NCBI GenBank assembly: GCA_031266805.1 | Contig: JAISAH010000102.1 | Span: 32,130 to 96,129, forward strand | Direction of reading: 5' to 3' | DNA length: 64,000 nt | Origin: Gracilibacteraceae bacterium | Lineage (GTDB): Bacteria > Bacillota > Desulfitobacteriia > Desulfitobacteriales > Syntrophobotulaceae | Shown here: positions 12,101 to 18,146 of the stretch, in pieces | How the letters are laid out: the number at the start of each line of letters is the position of its first letter | How positions within the stretch are numbered: the first letter of the stretch is position 1 | Notes under the pieces: generated by a model | What the model saw: the letters and a program-made list of their open reading frames with translations, nothing else | What the model was told of the DNA's origin: nothing | Database searches by the model: none | Position numbers and translations under genes: made by a program

Positions 12101-12726
12101 TTATAAAAGGAGTTAAAGTACCCATATATAGCTTTGTATTCAATAACGATACGCCTCCGCAACCACCGGCTCAGCCTTCATCGCCGCCGGGCCTGACCTA
12201 TTATGCCTCACCTGTTAGCCCGGCCGAAAATCACAAGTTTACTATAACTTTCCAACCGCGCGCCGATCATATTTTACCCAGCTCCTTTAATGTATATATG
12301 AAAGAGGGTTTGCTCGACAGTCTCACCAGTTACGGATACAACATTTCGACGAACAGCGACGGCAAGCCGATCGGCGTGTTGGAGATCCCCTCCGTGACCG
12401 GCAATTTGAAGATAGAGATTGAAGGCAAGAGGATAGCGACCTATAAGATGAACGCGGCAAACCTTGAGACTATAGTCACTCCGCCTGTCTATAAGAGCAG
12501 CCCGCTGGTTATCAAGTTCACCCCGAAACCCGGTTATAAGCTGCCTGCTAATGTTGACGTCATAAGAGAGAAGGATCCCTCTCCATTACCGCTTTCCACT
12601 TACGCTTATAACCAAACCGACGGAACATTGACGATATACGGTTTTGCCGATCCAGATGTCTCGGGGTCTTTATTCCCTGTGGATGAATCTTTGAAAATCA
12701 CCGCCATCGGAGTAAAAGATCCATAA
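6142..12726 (+). CDS. Giant secreted cell-wall-binding protein: signal peptide, three CWB2 repeats, Gly/Ser linker, about 17 tandem ~85–110 aa domains
   Basis: N-terminal hydrophobic signal; RISGENRYETAIKVS, PLGGQNRFETALNIA, ERLGGADRFATNLEI are CWB2 (PF04122) signatures; SGGGSSGGGSGSSSGGSSSK linker; recurrent pattern TVKATGLxYTAxP..G..L.V.FTPK.GY.LP....V.MG...L....Y......L.I..VTGNVTITA.G.KVPTY. Confidence 0.93.
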   Translation: MIKKYNSRFFAIFLAFTLLLNAVCVFRPPDLLAAASSSMKIARISGENRYETAIKVSQTGWKDAAIAIIASGSDANLVDALTIAPLARIMNAPILLTNGADLTEATAQELLRLNTETVYIASGLGVINQRVRSQLERIGVRVIPLGGQNRFETALNIAKEIDRFRPVTTALVSTAYSNVDALSAASIAAQNGWPILLSAPESIPSDARVFLDNSAITKTYVIGGGGVVSDQVLSSLRGAERLGGADRFATNLEILKRFENDMDFQNLYVANGLNSHLVDSLVASSYIAGHPLLMVNNIRVERPALTFLAGHPISTATALGGTSVVSDEILKSLNNQAISGGGSSGGGSGSSSGGSSSKTPFLLKDGEDLIIYTGGNYTPARINAFEETIRTLTVDAAVLNGTVTVTDLTIEGDVLIKGGGEHSVKFVNCVFLGKLTVEKKNAKSAEGVRVYFGRNTTPPKRVILKSKAIVESYATVPTLERVNISTADPVTIMAPAFQVVYDVSVKSPSITVRDDVGLLLVPEDATVILNGTKALVETLASDGTKLTLSGKGKIYRFLATKPDKIKVRVVRGTDIRDVSNNRYESYEFIPAHLVTIDVKNMDYDAPPVIEDGEMVTVYFIPDADYALPSAVKVQLGSSAVGPEYYNYSRPDAKLEVYRITDHLKVTAAAKKATDYKITVKATGIKYTLVLNDRVVEPGALGKDGQTLEVRLTPENGYRLPVPLSVGLTMDGINISQGTGGGYTYTVKSEQEAVVYIPALTGPVTLTAPGQKIGPLKLTVKATGLTYTASPSTPEYGLPLDVLFTSKPGAFPPSEDSVAVEMGGHRLTPDQGGVTGDYRIYRVANDALEVTLHRVTDSVTITAAARSLPAFTVNAPGLEYTATPPQLTVMGQSLAIAFTPGEGHDLPGSSGVTVTMGARTLEEGVGYTYIKSNDFAAELRILNITDNVVVNAFGVKVPTTKLSVKTPGLDHVAAPRAPVVDRAFSVTFTPQEGYLLPSSLTAFTVKMGPNMLVQGTDYTLTAVNPYTLELVIPKITGDVTISAQGRKLPVIKVNAKGIDYTLAPPVFTDFGQPLTIALTPQSGYFLPNQNELMVQVGSSFLAQADFAYTLVGGGARLEIPAGTIMGDVTVTANGKVKPTYKLTISSTGLTYTAVPKAPVEGEPVDIVFTAKSGYYLPKDEIVMVNMGGIPLTAGTGGFRLNRSYEIDNDTLSIIIEKVLGDIFISAPGQKVPVATVKAPGLDFEFTQLIAIDDTLRVTFAPKTGYVLPNFVSVQMGGRMQDPSSYTYKNLGTTATLMVEHVNDNITVVATGVKIPTYAVAITAAGLNLPSVKSASENQRLSLDFTPKAGYALPEDANIVVSMGGSVLTRVDPPAVPGTGEYLLTRVPAMNMANIVIPKVTGNVSISMPGLKVPTYTIKATGATFVATPETPTATEYKLTVVFTAKAGYDLPNYSVISVVMGKNLTYTPGSTPSADQFTYTVVGTTATLTIEKVTANVTINANGNKVPVYTTKYTGAGFTALFTPTAPQHGSPLHVLLTLKAGYQFPINGTSDVSIQMGNSFLTAVTDYTITPTPAVNPNAYMITLLNNSPRVGVEGNITVRADGYKVPIYSTKYTGTGLTAVFTPKAPTHGDPLNVLITPKTGYVMPAVTDYTVQMGIDVLTEGAGKDYTVSTGPTAHTINFLKPVTGNVVVTVNGVKIPAVSVKATGYNYTSNPLKPTTVPQNMTFDFALKTGYRHPDPSDILITMGGANLLEGPGGWTMTNPTTNTMRIQVNGVKEDLKVTVPGVKVPTYKLTVKTTGLKYTAVKTTLTEGVDPAIVQLWPTTGYTLPLKSESLDDYLTVTMGGSQLFQFSQLRYKAEYDSDYTAGVTSVPQYLTITVPDSGAVNGAVSVTATGRKLPEYTLNITNLNYTATPTVFTALGQTLIITMQPKSGYQLPDSSTGTNDIHVYQNINGINEELYGSNMFVGGSDNTATLKVENVTKNITVVIKGVKVPIYSFVFNNDTPPQPPAQPSSPPGLTYYASPVSPAENHKFTITFQPRADHILPSSFNVYMKEGLLDSLTSYGYNISTNSDGKPIGVLEIPSVTGNLKIEIEGKRIATYKMNAANLETIVTPPVYKSSPLVIKFTPKPGYKLPANVDVIREKDPSPLPLSTYAYNQTDGTLTIYGFADPDVSGSLFPVDESLKITAIGVKDP
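7156..7212 (+). other. Low-complexity Gly/Ser linker within the CWB2 protein
   Basis: Translation SGGGSSGGGSGSSSGGSSS between the CWB2 block and the following region. Confidence 0.8.
7921..12723 (+). repeat. Coding tandem repeat array (~17 divergent domain units)
   Basis: Unit boundaries recur at ...VTANGKKVPTYKL-TVKATGLTYTA..., e.g. units beginning near 8170, 8470, 8750, 9020, 9290, 9560 and 9840. Confidence 0.85.
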
Positions 12727-12788
12727 AACCTGAATTTGTCTCGCGGGGGACGGTTTGTGAACCGTCCCCCGCTTGCGCGTTCAGGGTT
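12727..12788 (+). repeat. Extragenic palindromic repeat, copy 1 (perfect 13-bp stem, loop TGTG)
   Basis: cctgaatttgtctcGCGGGGGACGGTTtgtgAACCGTCCCCCGCttgcgcgttcagg; repeated at 12933–12994. Confidence 0.85.
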
Positions 12789-12891
12789 CTATCCGTCCGC
12801 GCCATTATTATGCCGAAATCCATGCCCTGTAGGGAGCGGCGTCCTCGACACTCCGCCGCTTGGATTCCAAGATAAGCCCGGACAAGCCGTT

Positions 12892-12922
12892 GTCATTGCG
12901 AGCGAAGCGAAGCAATCCAGAC
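12892..12922 (+). repeat. Dispersed repeat of the 'GTCATTGCGAGCGAAGCGAAGCAATC' type
   Basis: gtcattgcgagcgaagcgaagcaatccaga; resembles a widely seen extragenic repeat family. Confidence 0.6.
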
Positions 12923-12932
12923 CCGCGTTTAC

Positions 12933-12994
12933 AAAACCTGAATTTGTCTTGCGGGGGGTGGTTTGTGAACCGCCCCGCTTGCGCGTTCAGGGTT
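12933..12994 (+). repeat. Extragenic palindromic repeat, copy 2 (degenerate stem)
   Basis: aaaacctgaatttgtcttgcggggggtggtttgtgaaccgccccgcttgcgcgttcagggtt, same order as copy 1. Confidence 0.85.
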
Positions 12995-13039
12995 ATCGCT
13001 AATACGCACTAAGTTAACCAGAAAATGGAAAAATTTCGG

Positions 13040-13068
13040 TTGTCGAAACAGCAAAAATCGTGTATAAT
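13040..13068 (+). promoter_or_regulatory. Candidate sigma-70-type promoter for the BRO-N gene
   Basis: TTGTCG (13040–13045), 17-bp spacer, TATAAT (13063–13068). Confidence 0.6.
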
Positions 13069-13098
13069 ATTTAAAGTCTTGATAAGGGGGCAATTCTC

Positions 13099-14013
13099 AT
13101 GAACGAAAACAACAAAATCCAATTATTTGAGGACAAGCGCATACGCTGCGTATGGGACGCGGAAAAAGAGGAATGGTATTTTTCCGTCGTTGATGTGGTC
13201 GAGGTCTTAACAGGTACGGACAACCCGCGCCGTTACTGGAGTGACCTCAAACGCAAGCTGAAAGCCGAGGGAAGTGAGTTGTACGAAAAAATCGTACAAC
13301 TGAAATTGCAGTCCGCAGACGGCAAACGATACAGCACCGACGTCGCCAATACGGAACAGCTTTTGCGGCTTATCCAGTCTATACCGTCGCCAAAAGTAGA
13401 ACCGTTGAAATTGTGGCTCGCGCAAGTCGGCAGGGAACGCATTGAAGAAACGATAGACCCGGAACAGGCGATTGACCGCGCTTTTGATACATATCTGAAA
13501 AAGGGTTATTCAACGGATTGGATACATCAGAGGCTTTTGACAATCCGTATCCGCAATGACCTCACCGCCGAATGGCAGAAGCGCGGAGTAGAAAAAGGGT
13601 TGGAATATGCCATACTCACCGACGAAATAACCAAAGCGTGGTCGGGTATGACAACGCGGAAGTACAAAGACCTTAAAGGCTTGAAAAAAGAGAACTTGCG
13701 CGACAATATGACCGATTTGGAGCTTGTGCTTACCATGCTTGCCGAAGCTACGACAACGGAGTATTCCAAAGCGCAAAAACCGGAAACCTTTGAGGGAAGC
13801 CGCCAAATTGCCAAAGACGGCGGAAGTGTCGCAGGCGACGCGCGAAAGACGATTGAAACGCGGACGGGAAAGCCCGTCATTACGTCCCGAAACGCCGTGC
13901 AGTTGAATAAGCTCGTTACAGATATAATAGAGGGTGTTGCCGACAATCCCGGCAAAGAAGAAATAAAACGGCATGAGGCATCCCTTTTGGATTCCGGCAT
14001 GAAGCCGGAATGA
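13099..14013 (+). CDS. BRO-N / phage antirepressor-like, DinD-like protein
   Basis: 304 aa; IQLFEDKRIRCVWDAEKEEWYFSVVDVVEVLTGTDNPRRYWSDLKRKL is Bro-N-like, followed by a C-terminal region of the DinD/BRO-associated type. Confidence 0.8.
   Translation: MNENNKIQLFEDKRIRCVWDAEKEEWYFSVVDVVEVLTGTDNPRRYWSDLKRKLKAEGSELYEKIVQLKLQSADGKRYSTDVANTEQLLRLIQSIPSPKVEPLKLWLAQVGRERIEETIDPEQAIDRAFDTYLKKGYSTDWIHQRLLTIRIRNDLTAEWQKRGVEKGLEYAILTDEITKAWSGMTTRKYKDLKGLKKENLRDNMTDLELVLTMLAEATTTEYSKAQKPETFEGSRQIAKDGGSVAGDARKTIETRTGKPVITSRNAVQLNKLVTDIIEGVADNPGKEEIKRHEASLLDSGMKPE
13991..14011 (+). repeat. Palindrome ATTCCGGC-atgaa-GCCGGAAT
   Basis: Perfect 8-bp inverted repeat; overlaps the last codons of the BRO-N ORF. 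Confidence 0.75.
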
Positions 14014-14099
14014 CGAAACCGTATCAAAATGTTTTCACAAATACTTTATTGCTGATATTACCATCATGAATCCGATTGATTTTTTAAGGAGGTATACTG

Positions 14100-14315
14100 A
14101 TGCGGAGTAATACCATTGTGAAAGATGAGGGTATGCGTGTCCTCGCAGAGCGGCTTGGACTTGTGGACGCGGAGCGGTTTATCACGCTTTTGCGGCGTGA
14201 ACCGTTTGATTATACCGAATGGCGACGCGACCTTTATAGAGGTGTGCCGCTTGATGAGTTCTTAAAAAAGGCTGACGAATACCGCAAAACGGCTGAGGCG
14301 TATGCGAACGATTAA
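14100..14315 (+). CDS. Small conserved-looking hypothetical protein (71 aa)
   Basis: MRSNTIVKDEGMRVLAERLGLVDAERFITLLRREPFDYTEWRRDLYRGV...; preceded by AAGGAGG-like RBS (taaggaggtatactgatg). Confidence 0.65.
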   Translation: MRSNTIVKDEGMRVLAERLGLVDAERFITLLRREPFDYTEWRRDLYRGVPLDEFLKKADEYRKTAEAYAND

Positions 14316-14518
14316 GAACTGGTGATAATCCAATATTTATAAAATACATTATTTTTCTATCTACACCCAACCCGCTGGGGCGGCTTGCGGTTGCGTCTTC
14401 TTTGTGGTAAGATAAAACATATTCACTGCTGGAGCGCAGCTTCAGTTTGAGTAAAAAGGAAGCGCCGATCAGGTCCGGCCGGACTTGACCGTTGTTTCCC
14501 AGGAAAAGGGGGACCGTG

Positions 14519-15028
14519 ATGGACTTCATCAAAGAAACAGACTTGCCGGGCATAGGCCGCAAGTTTTCAGCGTCGCCCGCGAGCGGCGGCAAAATCATAA
14601 TCATCGTGCATGACGACGGGGTGCGGGAGATATACCGCTATGACGACAGTGACGCGGACAGCGAAGTCGAGCACATCGTTTCGTTTGACGACTCGGAGGC
14701 CCGCAAGATCGCCGGGATCCTCGGCGGGTTGGCCTACACGCCCAAAGCGTTGGACAACGCGCGCGTCGATCTCAAAGGGCTGGCGATCGACTGGTATAAA
14801 CTGACCGCTCCGGCGCCGTTCATCGGCTCGTCGATCGGCGCGCTCGGCATCCGGAAAAATATAGGCGTCAGCATAATCGGTATAATCCGTCATGACGGCG
14901 GCAGTCTGGTCAACCCCGGCCCGGAAGCCGTGCTGCAGGACGGCGACACGGTCGTGATGGCCGGCACGCGGGAGCAAATCAACGCTTTTCATGCCGGCGC
15001 GCGCGGAAACCCGCAGCCGGCGTCTTGA
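14519..15028 (+). CDS. khtT: TrkA-C/RCK_C regulatory subunit of K+/H+ antiporter (KhtT-like)
   Basis: Likely start ATG 14519 (MDFIKETDLPGIGRKF); C-terminal GALGIRKNIGVSIIGIIRHDG...PEAVLQDGDTVVMAGTREQI is RCK_C. Confidence 0.8.
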   Translation: MDFIKETDLPGIGRKFSASPASGGKIIIIVHDDGVREIYRYDDSDADSEVEHIVSFDDSEARKIAGILGGLAYTPKALDNARVDLKGLAIDWYKLTAPAPFIGSSIGALGIRKNIGVSIIGIIRHDGGSLVNPGPEAVLQDGDTVVMAGTREQINAFHAGARGNPQPAS

Positions 15029-15055
15029 ACGTCTCGACTGACGGAGGGCAGAGTT

Positions 15056-16300
15056 TTGGAATATGATTTTCTGGAATTGGGAGCGCTGTTGCTCTTTGTA
15101 GCCATGTCCGGCATCATCGCTTCCCGCTTAAAATTTTCCATCGTGCCGATCGTAATCATCATGGGGCTGCTGCTGCCGCCCAACGGGATAACGCCTTACC
15201 AGCCGGCGGAAAGCACTATGGACGCCATTGATTTTCTCGGCCGTCTGGGGGTGCTGTTTCTGCTGTTTTCACTCGGGCTGGAATTTTCTATCCGCAAATT
15301 GATCGCCTCGGCGGGAACGATGGTGAAAAGCGGGCTGATTTATCTGGCTTTCAACGCGACGGCGGCGGTCCTCTTTACTATGCTGCTCGGCTGGGGCGTG
15401 GAGGAGATCCTGTTGGCCACCGGCATTATCATCATATCCTCCAGCGCCATCGTCGCCAAAACGCTTGTCGACCTGAAACGCACGGCCAATCCCGAAACAG
15501 AAGTGATAATGGGGCTGATGCTGTTTCAGGATATTTTCATGGCCGCCTATCTGCCCATCGTTTCCGCCATCGCTATCAGCCGCGGCGGCAAACCGTCCGA
15601 TCTGGCGATCTCAGTCGGTTTCGCCTTCGCTGTTATTATAGTGTTTGTCTTTATCAGCCTGCGCACGACAAAGGTGTTGGAGAGCATATTCGCTATCGCC
15701 AGCGAGGAGACTTTTTTGCTCGTGGTGCTGGCCCTGCTGATTTTCATGGCCGGCGCTTCGGAAGCGCTGGATATTTCCGAAGCGATAGGGGCGCTCATCC
15801 TCGGCATGATCATGGCGGAGACGTCTCAGCAGGAACGCATCGTTCATCTTGTCGTCCCGTTCCGCGACTTTTTTGGCGCGGCTTTCTTCTTCGGTTTTGC
15901 CTTGAAGATATCTTTGAACAGTTTGCTGGGCGCGGTGATGGTCGCCGTGATCGCCGTGGCGCTGACGCTGGCCGGCAGTCTGGCTTACGGATTCACCATG
16001 AGCAAAGTGGCCGGCATCTCCAAGCGCGGCGCCCTGAATCTCGGTCTCACCATTACGTCCCGCGGAGAATTTTCCATCGTCTTAGCCAATCTGGGGACGG
16101 CGGCGGGGCTCAGTTCCGTGCTGGAATCTTTTTCCGTGCTATACGTCGTGATTCTGGCCGTTCTAGGGCCGCTGTTAAGCCGTTTATCCGATCCGATTTA
16201 TCAGGTATTGGCGCCGCGTTTAGGCTGGCGCCGCGAAACTCCTAAGAGCAAACCCCATAAAGAAATCGACGCAGCTTTGCTAAAAGATAAAAAAGAATGA
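15056..16300 (+). CDS. khtU: Cation:proton antiporter, CPA2 family (KhtU/KefB-like)
   Basis: 414 aa, TTG start; multi-TM, FLGRLGVLFLLFSLGLEFSIRKL, SSSAIVAKTLVDL, TITSRGEFSIVLANLG typical of CPA2. Confidence 0.88.
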   Translation: MEYDFLELGALLLFVAMSGIIASRLKFSIVPIVIIMGLLLPPNGITPYQPAESTMDAIDFLGRLGVLFLLFSLGLEFSIRKLIASAGTMVKSGLIYLAFNATAAVLFTMLLGWGVEEILLATGIIIISSSAIVAKTLVDLKRTANPETEVIMGLMLFQDIFMAAYLPIVSAIAISRGGKPSDLAISVGFAFAVIIVFVFISLRTTKVLESIFAIASEETFLLVVLALLIFMAGASEALDISEAIGALILGMIMAETSQQERIVHLVVPFRDFFGAAFFFGFALKISLNSLLGAVMVAVIAVALTLAGSLAYGFTMSKVAGISKRGALNLGLTITSRGEFSIVLANLGTAAGLSSVLESFSVLYVVILAVLGPLLSRLSDPIYQVLAPRLGWRRETPKSKPHKEIDAALLKDKKE

Positions 16301-16321
16301 TTTGGGGGAGGGGAACGCGCT

Positions 16322-17473
16322 GTGATCAATGTGAGCGGAGTGCGCAGAAAGCCTAATCTGAGAGTGTTCGGGCCTGGCGACCTCATCGTGCGGGAAGGGG
16401 AGATGGAGTCCCGCATGTATATCGTCATCACAGGCAAAATGGTTACTTACAAAAATTACCAAAAAACCGGCGAAATCTCGCTGGCGGAACTGGGGCCGGG
16501 AGAATTTTTCGGCGAGCAGTCGCTGTTTTTAGGCGCCGGCCAGCCGGCCACCATAGTGGCGACGGAAGAATCACTCACTATTTCCCTCACCCGCGACGAG
16601 ATCTTTGAATTTTTCCGCGTAGAATCGGAAGCCACTTTTTCCCTGATCGCGGATATCTGCCGGCGCGAGGGTGAAAAAGAAGGCGTTCCCCAGCCCCGGC
16701 CCGCCCCTGACCGCCGGCTCAGCGCCCCCGGCCTTTTCCCGGCCGGACACGGGCATTACCACCTGCCGGCGCCGGAGGGCGAGGCTCCGGCGGGCGTCGT
16801 CTTCACCGCCAAGGAAAAATGCCCGATCTGCGGCGTGACTTTTGCGGCGGCCGGTCTGCGCGAGTCCAAGCTGATACGCCACAGAACGGATCCGGATCTG
16901 CGCGAGCGTTACAAAGGCGTGGAACCGATGTATTATGACGTCCTGACCTGTCCCCAATGCTGGTATTCCGCGCTGCGGGATACTTTTGACTCGGCGGAGC
17001 CGGCGGATTCTCATATCCTGATGACCGAACTGGGAGCTTTGCAGCGGGAATTGGGTTTTGAGTTTGATAATCGCAAAGACGCGGCGGAGGTTTTTACCGG
17101 CTATTATCTCGCGCTGCGGATTGCGCCCCGCTGCTTTTTGCAGGCGGAAACCCAGACGGCGCGGCTGTGGGTGAAACTGAGCCGTTTGTATGAGGACTGC
17201 GGGGATCAGACGATGATGGAATACGCCAATCGGCAGGCCCTGGACGCTTATAAGGATATCTATCAGCGCGTGAGTTTAAGCCCGCGCGCTTTGCAGCGTA
17301 TACAGTTTATCCTGGGCGACCTGTATTTCAAAACGGGGGAATTCCGGGAAGCGCGGGAAATGCTGTTTAAGGCCAAAATCGCCAAAGACGGCACCGAACT
17401 GATCCGGCGCTACGCGGAAGATCGCATCGACTTGATGCGGGAAACGGATAGACAAGAGAGCATAACGGGGTGA
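16322..17473 (+). CDS. Cyclic nucleotide-binding domain plus DUF2225 protein
   Basis: GTG start; cNMP fold FGPGDLIVREGEMESRMYIVITGKM...LGPGEFFGEQSLF; then CPICGVTF...CPQCWYSALRDTF (DUF2225-like, CxxC pairs). Confidence 0.82.
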   Translation: MINVSGVRRKPNLRVFGPGDLIVREGEMESRMYIVITGKMVTYKNYQKTGEISLAELGPGEFFGEQSLFLGAGQPATIVATEESLTISLTRDEIFEFFRVESEATFSLIADICRREGEKEGVPQPRPAPDRRLSAPGLFPAGHGHYHLPAPEGEAPAGVVFTAKEKCPICGVTFAAAGLRESKLIRHRTDPDLRERYKGVEPMYYDVLTCPQCWYSALRDTFDSAEPADSHILMTELGALQRELGFEFDNRKDAAEVFTGYYLALRIAPRCFLQAETQTARLWVKLSRLYEDCGDQTMMEYANRQALDAYKDIYQRVSLSPRALQRIQFILGDLYFKTGEFREAREMLFKAKIAKDGTELIRRYAEDRIDLMRETDRQESITG

Positions 17474-17477
17474 TGAT

Positions 17478-18146
17478 TTGGATCTACTCAGTCCGTCGGC
17501 TGCCGCGATCCGCTCGCCGGAAATCTATAAGTTTACGGACCCGGACGGACGGCCCAGTTACGGAGCTAATCAGACATGGTACGCGACGGAATGGCAGCGC
17601 CGCGCCGGTTGCGGTCCGACGGTTTTCGCCCATTTGGTTTGGTATATCGCGCGCACGCGGGAAAAATACGCTTCGCTGTGCCCCTATGCCGAAAGTGATA
17701 CGGCCGGCTTTCTCCCTCTGATGGAAGACGCTTGGCGTCATATCACCCCCGGAAAACAAGGCGTCAACAAGACCGCCATGTTCGCGGCCGGGGCCGTGAG
17801 TTACGGCGCGGAAAGAAACGTGCCGCTCCGCCCCCACGTCCGGGAAATACCGGCGCCGTTCAGACGGCGGCCGCCGCTCGCCGATATAGAACAGTTCATC
17901 ACCGGGTTTCTCGCGGACGACCTGCCCGTAGCTTTTCTGAATCTCTCCAACGGGCTGCTGACCAATCTGGACAGTTGGCATTGGGTCACGCTCATCGCCT
18001 ATGAAACAGCCGGCCACACCGCCCTCATGTACGACCAGAGCCGGAGCTCCGTTATCGACGTCGGCCTGTGGCTGCGCACGACCGCGTTCGGCGGGGGATT
18101 CGTGGCGGTCGTCCCGTCACTGGAGCTCGGCCAGCCGGACCCTTAA
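17478..18146 (+). CDS. Putative papain-like (C39-type) cysteine peptidase-fold protein
   Basis: 222 aa, TTG start; WQRRAGCGPTVFAHL (Q...CGPT), WHWVTLIAY (His), LMYDQS; order matches Q/C/H/D of C39-like peptidases. Confidence 0.55.
   Translation: MDLLSPSAAAIRSPEIYKFTDPDGRPSYGANQTWYATEWQRRAGCGPTVFAHLVWYIARTREKYASLCPYAESDTAGFLPLMEDAWRHITPGKQGVNKTAMFAAGAVSYGAERNVPLRPHVREIPAPFRRRPPLADIEQFITGFLADDLPVAFLNLSNGLLTNLDSWHWVTLIAYETAGHTALMYDQSRSSVIDVGLWLRTTAFGGGFVAVVPSLELGQPDP

Noticed and set aside
12727-12788. Perfect GC hairpin after the giant gene considered as a rho-independent terminator
   Set aside because: No U-tract follows, and the element is duplicated at 12933; better explained as an extragenic palindrome, though it may still affect transcript ends.
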